Assembly: GCA_964650085.1 (NCBI GenBank)
Contig: CAZYSE010000035.1
Location: forward strand, 1-11,962
Source of the DNA: KLAP211 sp964650085
Lineage (GTDB): Bacteria > Patescibacteriota > Dojkabacteria > J137
Reading direction: 5' to 3'
Length of the DNA: 11,962 bases
Part shown: positions 1-4,087 of the stretch, piece by piece
Layout of the letters: each line of letters begins with the position of its first letter
How positions within the stretch are numbered: the first letter of the stretch is position 1
Notes under the pieces: model-generated
Databases searched by the model: none
Told to the model about the DNA's origin: nothing
Seen by the model: the letters and a program-made list of their open reading frames with translations, nothing else
Translations under genes and position numbers: made by a program

Positions 1-949
1 CTACAAATCCAACTAGTGTTAACAAAGTTAAGATCTGATCTAATGTGATTCCACCACCTACGTTTTCGGTTACAATCTCAAAATCTGTTGAACCTAATTC
101 AATATCTTCTTGCTGTAATAAAGTTGTGAATGAAGAAATTACTGGAGTCCAATCAATTGTTGCTCTGAATGTACTTTGGCTATCTAGCTTTGCCAAGATT
201 ATTCCGCTGTCCTTTAAGTAGATTACATTATCGAAGGAGCTATTTTTCAAGTTGTCATTGAAAACGCTACCTTCTACGCTTTTAGCTAAGTACTTAAGTT
301 TACTTACTTTTTGAGGAAGAGTTGTTAATGAAAGATTTCTAGCTTCAAGTTTTGCTTCAAAATCCTGTTCTGTAACGTTTCGAACAATAAAGTCTGTTTG
401 AGTTTTGCTTCGCAAACCAATTATGAAGCTGTCCCCAATAATCAATTCGGAAATACCGCTTCCTCCTCTGCTAAAAATACTTTTTATCTGAGCAACTAAG
501 TCGTTGTTATTTAATTCTGCTATAAGTTCATCTAAAGAAACCTCTTCGATGTCGCTTTCATTTGAATTTGAATATTTATATGAAGAAGAATCGTTTAAGG
601 ATTCAAGTAACCCGTTAGTTTCGCTGATAACCAAGTACTGCTTTCCGTATACCTCTACAGTAGCGTCATTTTGAACAACGAATTGAGAGAATCTATTATC
701 TTTAATTCCGTTAACTGTATCCGTGATTCCTATCTTTGGAGTAGCTGGAGCTCTGTTTAATAACTGTAATATGAAGAAAATACTCAGGATTCCGATTACC
801 ATATATACAAGCGAATTCACTCTGAATCCAAAAGAAAATCCTCCCTTAGAGCTATTCTTATTCTTTTTGTTCATTTCGATTACTTTCTTAGACATTTCTG
901 CTCGAACTTTATCCATATTCTTCTTTTGGTCTTGTGATTGATTTTCCAT
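1..949 (-). CDS. ftsH: Probable FtsH-type membrane protease, N-terminal part (cut by window edge)
   Basis: The frame is open from ATG at 949 to the left edge, giving 316 residues without a stop. Visible: a charged cytoplasmic N-terminus (1-43, KKNKNSSKGG), a membrane helix at about 44-65 (VYMVIGILSIFFILQLL), a long beta-rich extracytoplasmic region (70-300), and the start of a second hydrophobic helix (LDQILTLLTLVGFV, 303-316). A helix, an outer domain and a second helix are the FtsH N-terminal layout, and residues 73-103 (ITDTVNGIKDNRFSQF, VEVYG) resemble the start of the FtsH extracellular domain. FtsH is an ATP- and zinc-dependent protease for membrane and unstable proteins. The AAA and peptidase parts would lie beyond base 1, so the call rests on topology and weak similarity. 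The outer domain is about 230 residues, against 70-80 in classical FtsH. No Shine-Dalgarno precedes the ATG. Another two-helix membrane protein remains possible. Confidence 0.55.
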   Translation of the reverse strand, partial: MENQSQDQKKNMDKVRAEMSKKVIEMNKKNKNSSKGGFSFGFRVNSLVYMVIGILSIFFILQLLNRAPATPKIGITDTVNGIKDNRFSQFVVQNDATVEVYGKQYLVISETNGLLESLNDSSSYKYSNSNESDIEEVSLDELIAELNNNDLVAQIKSIFSRGGSGISELIIGDSFIIGLRSKTQTDFIVRNVTEQDFEAKLEARNLSLTTLPQKVSKLKYLAKSVEGSVFNDNLKNSSFDNVIYLKDSGIILAKLDSQSTFRATIDWTPVISSFTTLLQQEDIELGSTDFEIVTENVGGGITLDQILTLLTLVGFV

Positions 950-981
950 AGTTTATTAAGAGGTTTAAAAGGTTTTATAAA

Positions 982-1145
982 TATCAGAGGGCAGGATTCC
1001 TGTATAAAGCTCGCTTTGCTCACTTTTACAGGACAGGCTTCTCCCTGTCATTGATTATGTTTATATCAGAGGGCAGGATTCCTGTACAAAGCTTGCTTCG
1101 CTCGCTTTTACAGGACAGGCTTCTCCCTGCCATTTGATTATATTT
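982..1145. repeat. Two tandem 82-bp repeats derived from the tRNA-Met T arm, each with a hairpin insert
   Basis: Copies run 982-1063 and 1064-1145. A third period starts exactly at 1146, where the first 16 bases (TATCAGAGGGCAGGAT) are the 3' end of the adjacent tRNA-Met gene. Read on the minus strand, each copy holds the 5' strand of the T stem (GGCAG, or GACAG in copy 1), an insert of about 48 bases, then the rest of the T arm and the acceptor 3' strand (ATCCTGCC, CTCTGAT), then a flank resembling the tRNA 3' flank. The insert folds as CCTGTA...TACAGG with an inner AAAGC...GCTTT. The copies differ at five positions over the first 68 bases and then by a small shift. Together with 950-981 these repeats fill the gene-free stretch downstream of the tRNA. 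Confidence 0.85.
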
Positions 1146-1219
1146 TATCAGAGGGCAGGATCGAACTGCCGACCTCAGGGTTATGAATCCTGTGCTCTAA
1201 CCAACTGAGCTACTCTGAT
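1146..1219 (-). tRNA. tRNA-Met (CAU), probably elongator
   Basis: The minus strand folds as a complete cloverleaf: acceptor ATCAGAG/CTCTGAT with discriminator A, D arm GCTC/GAGC, anticodon loop TTCATAA, T arm GGCAG-TTCGATC-CTGCC. The anticodon is CAU. The initiator signature (C1xA72) is absent, so it is elongator Met or a lysidine-type Ile2. Because a tRNA-Ile(UAU) is encoded nearby, Met is favoured. CCA is not encoded (AAAA follows), so CCA must be added enzymatically. The anticodon stem CAGGA/CCCTG has an AxC mismatch beside the loop (31-39). Confidence 0.85.
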
Positions 1220-1230
1220 TTAGCTCTCAA

Positions 1231-1239
1231 ATTTTAGCA
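1231..1239 (-). promoter_or_regulatory. Extended -10 promoter of tRNA-Met
   Basis: On the minus strand the sequence is TGCTAAAAT, a TGn-extended -10 element, with 11 bases between it and the first tRNA base. No good -35 hexamer lies 16-18 bases upstream, which is common for extended -10 promoters. Confidence 0.5.
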
Positions 1240-1306
1240 GATGAACACCATTTTTGCTAATCAAATGTGTCTTCTATTGATTACAGGTAGACTCTTTAGA
1301 GTGTTG

Positions 1307-1392
1307 AATGAAAAATCCAAGGGCGCCGCTGCAAACGTGTAGCGGCACTCTTGGATTCTTAAAGTTTCTTTTTGGTTGCGGGGGTCCGAATC
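1307..1392. repeat. 86-bp direct repeat, distal copy: initiator tRNA 3' end plus terminator
   Basis: Identical over 86 of 86 bases to 1759-1844, offset 452. Read on the minus strand it starts in the T loop of initiator tRNA (GATTCGGAC), continues through the acceptor 3' strand and CCA, and ends just past the tRNA's terminator hairpin. The copy lacks the rest of the tRNA, so it cannot make one. With the other copy it brackets the GIY-YIG gene, as attL/attR sites bracket an element integrated in a tRNA 3' end. The gene-free stretch 1220-1306 to its left holds only the tRNA-Met promoter. Confidence 0.92.
1314..1357 (-). terminator. Duplicate of the initiator tRNA terminator
   Basis: Same hairpin as 1766-1809: AATCCAAG pairs with CTTGGATT and GCCGCT with AGCGGC, followed on the minus strand by a T run. 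It lies downstream of the GIY-YIG gene and could end its transcript. Confidence 0.6.
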
Positions 1393-1472
1393 CCTGCCCG
1401 CCATTAGAAGACAATGCTTTCTCGTAATCTGCAGAACTTAATTTAAACTGATCTGATCCACTGTCAGGCGGG
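1393..1472. other. 80-bp insert in the T loop of the duplicated initiator tRNA fragment
   Basis: The duplicated tRNA sequence stops at 1392 (GAATC) and resumes at 1473-1480 with GAACGGAC, exactly the next eight bases of the intact tRNA (1845-1852). The 80 bases between are therefore an insert in the T loop. Its ends are complementary: CCCGCC (1397-1402) pairs with GGCGGG (1467-1472). It contains no gene. Eight bases can match by chance, but their position at the exact junction argues against that. Confidence 0.6.
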
Positions 1473-1489
1473 GAACGGACTCTCTCAAA

Positions 1490-1744
1490 TTAACTATTAA
1501 TTAACAGATCATTAATAAACTTTTTTCTAACTCTATATTTACTTTTGAGGTCTTTTTCAAATTTAATAGCAGCTTCCAAGGTAGAAAACTCTCTAAACCC
1601 TAATAAATCTAGAGGCAGAAATGCTTTTGTTGATTTAACTTGCCCGGCCTGATGAGTTTTTAAACGAACCGATAGATCTTGGGTGAAACCAAAATAATGA
1701 AACTTTGGACTTTTTTCTGAAATTAAGCAATATACCTTGAACAT
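1490..1744 (-). CDS. Small GIY-YIG nuclease-like protein
   Basis: An 84-residue single-domain GIY-YIG protein of the UvrC-N/YhbQ type. From the ATG at 1744 it begins MFKVYCL, the usual start of these minimal proteins. Visible motifs: VYC for GIY at residues 4-6, YFG for YIG (HYFGFTQDL), the catalytic Arg in SVRLKTHQAG, the KSTK signature, and the metal-binding Glu in EAAIKFEKDLK. GIY-YIG domains cut DNA through one divalent metal; stand-alone members occur in repair proteins and homing endonucleases. An earlier in-frame ATG at 1786 would put 14 residues inside the tRNA terminator hairpin, so 1744 is preferred; TTTAGG lies shortly before it. There is no clear promoter, so expression may depend on read-through from the tRNA. 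The gene lies between two identical copies of the tRNA 3' end, suggesting a mobile or homing-type insertion. The family call is firm; the role is inferred. Confidence 0.82.
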   Translation of the reverse strand: MFKVYCLISEKSPKFHYFGFTQDLSVRLKTHQAGQVKSTKAFLPLDLLGFREFSTLEAAIKFEKDLKSKYRVRKKFINDLLINS

Positions 1745-1758
1745 AATTGAGCCTAAAT

Positions 1759-1824
1759 AATGAAAAATCCAAGGGCGCCGCTGCAAACGTGTAGCGGCAC
1801 TCTTGGATTCTTAAAGTTTCTTTT

Positions 1825-1844
<20 letters not shown>
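1759..1844. repeat. 86-bp direct repeat, proximal copy (in the intact initiator tRNA)
   Basis: The copy that belongs to the functional initiator tRNA: part of the T loop, acceptor 3' strand, CCA and terminator. Perfect identity with 1307-1392 implies a recent duplication or ongoing homogenisation. Confidence 0.92.
1766..1809 (-). terminator. Terminator of initiator tRNA
   Basis: On the minus strand AATCCAAG, a 3-base internal loop, GCCGCT, a loop, AGCGGC, then CTTGGATT form a strong two-part stem that runs directly into TTTTC. It starts about 15 bases after the tRNA CCA end. Confidence 0.75.
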
Positions 1845-1899
<55 letters not shown>

Positions 1900-1912
1900 G
1901 TATAAGCGTTGT

Positions 1913-1942
1913 ATTATACCAATTTAAAGGCTTAAAGCACAA
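1913..1942 (-). promoter_or_regulatory. Promoter of initiator tRNA
   Basis: On the minus strand: TTGTGC (1937-1942), an 18-base spacer, then a consensus TATAAT (1913-1918) extended by TGG. The tRNA starts 13 bases after the -10. Confidence 0.7.
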
Positions 1943-1963
1943 GGCAAATGATGTAGTAATGGA

Positions 1964-2341
1964 TTACAAGATTAGTTTTAGCCACCAATCAAAGAAGTTT
2001 TGTTTTTCTGTAATATCCAAAAGCCTTATCTCTTCATCTAAATATATAGGCGAACTTTTGATTTGATAAAGCGTTTCTGCTCCAGTAGCTAATCTTGCCG
2101 CATCACGTAAAAGAATTAATTTATACTCTTCGCTCACAACGTATTCCTTCTCTTCTTTAAGTTCTTCATTTCTTCCAACGATTTTATCGAGCCCTTTTTG
2201 TTCCAGCAAATATGTGTCGTAATTATTTTTTCCGTTGACCACAACCCTTAGTGTATTGATAAAAAGAACTATCGACAGAATAATTAATAAGGCTGTTGCG
2301 AAAAAAGATTGTGGATTTTGTTCTTTTATTGTTGACCGCAT
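1964..2341 (-). CDS. FtsB/DivIC-like septum formation initiator protein
   Basis: A 125-residue bitopic membrane protein. A short cytoplasmic N-terminus is followed by one helix at about 13-35 (FFATALLIILSIVLFINTL), a Leu/Glu-rich coiled coil at 40-70 (LLEQKGLDKIVGRNEELKEE), and the short conserved block typical of the family (RDAARLATGAETLYQI, 79-94), comparable to the ARxxLGxxxPGE segment of FtsB/DivIC. The C-terminus is Trp-rich (FFDWWLKL). Such proteins connect cytoplasmic and outer parts of the divisome by coiled-coil pairing. Size and layout fit well; sequence similarity is weak, as is normal for this family, so another small coiled-coil membrane protein is possible. It is divergent from the recombinase gene with 41 bases between starts. 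No Shine-Dalgarno precedes the ATG. Confidence 0.6.
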   Translation of the reverse strand: MRSTIKEQNPQSFFATALLIILSIVLFINTLRVVVNGKNNYDTYLLEQKGLDKIVGRNEELKEEKEYVVSEEYKLILLRDAARLATGAETLYQIKSSPIYLDEEIRLLDITEKQNFFDWWLKLIL

Positions 2342-2382
2342 TTTTTTAATTGTGATAACATCAACCGTTCAAATACTATAAG

Positions 2383-3237
2383 ATGAATAACCAAACGGCA
2401 TTAAATCAGTTTCAAGACTATCTTAAAAGAAAGAAGAAGAGTAAGTCAACCCTTATCGCATATATTGCTGATATTAAGCAGTTAATCAGCCTCGCAGGCA
2501 ACCGTGATATTTCATCTTTGGGATCGGAAGATTACAACGAAATTTACAAAGAAATTAAAAAATCCTATAGTGCGATAAAAACTGTTGCGCGAAAAATTAA
2601 CACCTACAGAACCTTTGTTAAATTCCTTTTTGACCGAAAGGTGATAGAAGAAGATTTCTCCGGAAGCATTGTTCATCCTAAGTATATTCAGCCAAAGCCT
2701 AGAACATTAACACTGAGCGAAATTAATAAAATTAGAGAAATTAGCAAAGACAACGATAAGATCTACACAATGATTGAACTTCTTGTACAAACTGGGGTAA
2801 GAATTTCGGAATTAGCCAATTTACAGGTACAGGACATTACTTTTGACAGAGTAAATCCAAATATCCACATTAATCAGCAGGATTCTATCCCTCCTCGAAA
2901 TGTTCCAATGACAGATAAAATCTTCAATGTTTTAAAAGCATACATTTCGGAAAACCAACCGGAGAAATTTGTTTTCTGTACAAAGAAGAACAAAAGGATG
3001 GAGATACGAAACATAAGAGCTTCACTAACAAGATACTTCCAAAAAGCTAAAGTTTCTGGTGCAAGCGTTAATGATTTTAGAAACGCGTTTGTAGTTTTTC
3101 AACTTTCAAATGGTGTTCCTTTAAAAGAATTATCTGATATTGTTGGGCATAAATCCTTAGCTACTACTGAACGATACTTAGAATTGCTTTCTAAAAAGTA
3201 TAAGGAGAGAGAATTCCGTGGCTTGAAGGAACTATAG
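2383..3237 (+). CDS. Tyrosine recombinase (XerC/XerD-like integrase)
   Basis: A 284-residue protein, the usual Xer length. An N-terminal SAM-like DNA-binding domain (about 1-100, with STLIAYIADIKQL) precedes the catalytic domain. Visible catalytic positions: Arg140 in TGVRISEL, Arg233 in VNDFRNAF, His256 in VGHKSLATTERY, and nucleophile Tyr265. Two usual residues look altered: the His of the HxxR box is Asn230 (NDFR), and the beta-hairpin Lys is not evident in NQQDSIPPRNVP. The main Arg/Arg/His/Tyr core is kept, so activity is plausible. The enzyme could be the dimer-resolution Xer or an element integrase. It lies within 0.5 kb of the repeats around initiator tRNA and 115 bases before the interrupted tRNA-Ile locus, but no dif-like site was recognised. 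Start: the ATG at 2383 has no Shine-Dalgarno, and TACTAT at 2374-2379 could be a -10 giving an almost leaderless mRNA. Confidence 0.85.
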   Translation: MNNQTALNQFQDYLKRKKKSKSTLIAYIADIKQLISLAGNRDISSLGSEDYNEIYKEIKKSYSAIKTVARKINTYRTFVKFLFDRKVIEEDFSGSIVHPKYIQPKPRTLTLSEINKIREISKDNDKIYTMIELLVQTGVRISELANLQVQDITFDRVNPNIHINQQDSIPPRNVPMTDKIFNVLKAYISENQPEKFVFCTKKNKRMEIRNIRASLTRYFQKAKVSGASVNDFRNAFVVFQLSNGVPLKELSDIVGHKSLATTERYLELLSKKYKEREFRGLKEL

Positions 3238-3272
3238 TCGCTGCGCTCCAAGTTTTAAATTAGAAGTTTGAA

Positions 3273-3296
3273 GCCCCAAAGGGGCCACTTCGTGGC
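3273..3296 (+). terminator. Paired hairpins after the recombinase gene
   Basis: GCCCC-AAA-GGGGC (3273-3285) overlaps by two bases with GCCAC-TTC-GTGGC (3284-3296). Only one can form fully at a time. No T run follows, so a terminator role is uncertain; it may be a palindromic repeat. Confidence 0.4.
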
Positions 3297-3333
3297 TAGA
3301 AATCAAATTCCAATATTCAATTCCCTTGCCATT

Positions 3334-3342
3334 TGATATAAT
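3334..3342 (+). promoter_or_regulatory. Extended -10 promoter of the tRNA-Ile locus
   Basis: TGATATAAT is a consensus -10 with TGn extension; the -35 region is weak. Predicted initiation is at about 3349-3350, just before the 5' half of the interrupted tRNA (3353). The promoter therefore appears to belong to that outer tRNA, and the intact inner tRNA would be made from the same transcript. Confidence 0.6.
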
Positions 3343-3371
3343 TTCGGGACAAAGGCCCTTAGCTCAGGTGG

Positions 3372-3571
3372 TTACCTGCCATAAGCAGGCAAGGAGAATA
3401 GTTCTTACTCGCCTGCCTTAGGGAGTAATTAGATACTAGGAGCAAGAAAATAGGCCTGTAGCTCAGGTGGTTAGAGCACAGTTCTTATAAAGCTGGGGTC
3501 CGCAGTTCGAGTCTGCGCAGGCCTATTTTCTTCTTCTTAGGACAATATTAATTAGTTGGTCGGGCAGGTAA
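3372..3571. repeat. 9-bp inverted repeat framing the inner tRNA
   Basis: TTACCTGCC (3372-3380) is exactly complementary to GGCAGGTAA (3563-3571). The left arm spans the edge of the D-loop insert and the right arm the edge of the anticodon-loop insert. Further CCTGC/GCAGG motifs lie at 3375-3389 and 3412-3417. Confidence 0.8.
3452..3525 (+). tRNA. tRNA-Ile (UAU)
   Basis: Complete cloverleaf: acceptor AGGCCTG/CAGGCCT with discriminator A, D arm GCTC/GAGC, anticodon stem CAGTT/AGCTG (one GU pair), loop CTTATAA with anticodon UAU, T arm CGCAG-TTCGAGT-CTGCG. Acceptor and D arm closely match bacterial tRNA-Ile(GAU), which supports isoleucine identity. UAU reads AUA directly, a job most bacteria give to lysidine-modified CAU tRNA. 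CCA is not encoded. A T-rich tract (3526-3538) follows and may end transcription. Confidence 0.88.
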
Positions 3572-3667
3572 AGCTGGGGTCTACTGATTTTTATCAGCAC
3601 AGGCTCCGTTCGAGTCTGCGAGGGCCTATTGTACTTCTTGATATTTCACTACATTCACCGAAGTTAG

Positions 3668-3676
3668 TGGTAGAAT
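3668..3676 (+). promoter_or_regulatory. Extended -10 promoter of the small membrane protein gene
   Basis: TGGTAGAAT is a TGn-extended -10; initiation near 3683 would leave a leader of about 15 bases before the ATG at 3698. There is no clear -35 and no Shine-Dalgarno. Confidence 0.4.
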
Positions 3677-3697
3677 ATTATCAATTACTTCCTTATT

Positions 3698-4027
3698 ATG
3701 ATTTACTTCTACTTTGTTCTAATACTACGATTCGTGATTGCTTTCTTTGCAACGTTATTAGTTAATCCAAGTAAAAGTTTTCTAAAGTATCTTGCACTTA
3801 GCGTTACATTAGTTTTAATTGCTGCTGTGTTCGGTCAAGGACTTATCTCTGTTATTTCGGCGAACAACATAGTAGAACCTCCATTTGAATTAGGATTTGT
3901 GGTGTTTATTCTCGGAGCTGCTTTAGGAGAAGTAGCTAGAAGAGTCAAAGACTCTCAAGGCTCAAAGACCGCTGACGTAAAAATAGCCGAAGAAGTGGAA
4001 ACTGAGAATGAACCTATTCAAACTTAA
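3698..4027 (+). CDS. Small three-helix membrane protein of unknown function
   Basis: 109 residues, not recognised. Hydrophobic stretches at about 3-22 (YFYFVLILRFVIAFFATLLV), 30-53 and 63-80 (FELGFVVFILGAALGEV) predict three membrane helices, followed by a charged tail (ARRVKDSQGSK and an acidic end) that should be cytoplasmic. Helix 1 has an Arg in its middle (Arg11). The gene is preceded by an extended -10 element and is convergent with the 818-residue ATPase gene, 60 bases apart. That gap is T-rich on the + strand, with a small GCTT-T-AAGC stem near 4034 that could act as a weak terminator. A coding role is supported by length, composition and the promoter rather than by homology. Confidence 0.6.
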   Translation: MIYFYFVLILRFVIAFFATLLVNPSKSFLKYLALSVTLVLIAAVFGQGLISVISANNIVEPPFELGFVVFILGAALGEVARRVKDSQGSKTADVKIAEEVETENEPIQT

Positions 4028-4087
4028 CTCAATAGCTTTAAGCCTTAATTTTTAATCTTCTAGTCTTCTAACCTTTTAATCTTTTTC

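Larger units (their letters stand above)
3353..3628 (+). pseudogene. Interrupted tRNA-Ile (UAU) with inserts in D loop, anticodon loop and T-arm region
   Basis: Pieces of a tRNA closely related to the intact one inside it appear in order. 3353-3374: acceptor AGGCCCT, D stem GCTC, loop AGGTGGTTA. 3394-3407: GAG, then AGTTCTTA of the anticodon arm. 3569-3581: TAAAGCTGGGGTC. 3609-3628: T loop and stem, acceptor AGGGCCT, discriminator A. The two acceptor halves are fully complementary (7 bp) and differ from the inner tRNA at matching positions, so they belong together. Inserts: 19 bases (3375-3393, hairpin CCTGC/GCAGG), 161 bases (3408-3568, containing the whole inner tRNA), and about 24 bases before the T arm (hairpin CTGAT/ATCAG at 3584-3597). 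Joining 3407 to 3569 restores the inner tRNA's anticodon arm sequence exactly. The T stem's 5' strand is damaged, so it is probably non-functional. Confidence 0.75.

Noticed and set aside
723..941. Open frame on the + strand of 72 codons
   Set aside because: It is antisense to the FtsH-like N-terminus, whose frame is uninterrupted over 949 bases with a sensible membrane topology.
982..1145. CRISPR-like array
   Set aside because: Only two full units with no unique spacers; the whole 82-bp period is repeated and derives from a tRNA 3' end.
1745..1786. Longer N-terminus for the GIY-YIG protein
   Set aside because: The 14 extra residues are read from the tRNA terminator hairpin and do not resemble the family; the GIY-YIG domain begins at the ATG at 1744.
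3408..3568. Group I or archaeal-type intron in the tRNA-Ile anticodon loop
   Set aside because: The 161 bases are mostly a complete tRNA; no group I core was seen and it is too short. An archaeal-type bulge-helix-bulge is not expected in bacteria, and I could not fold one with confidence.
3556..3765. Open frame on the + strand of 69 codons
   Set aside because: It runs through the 3' pieces of the interrupted tRNA and overlaps the start of the better-supported membrane protein gene.
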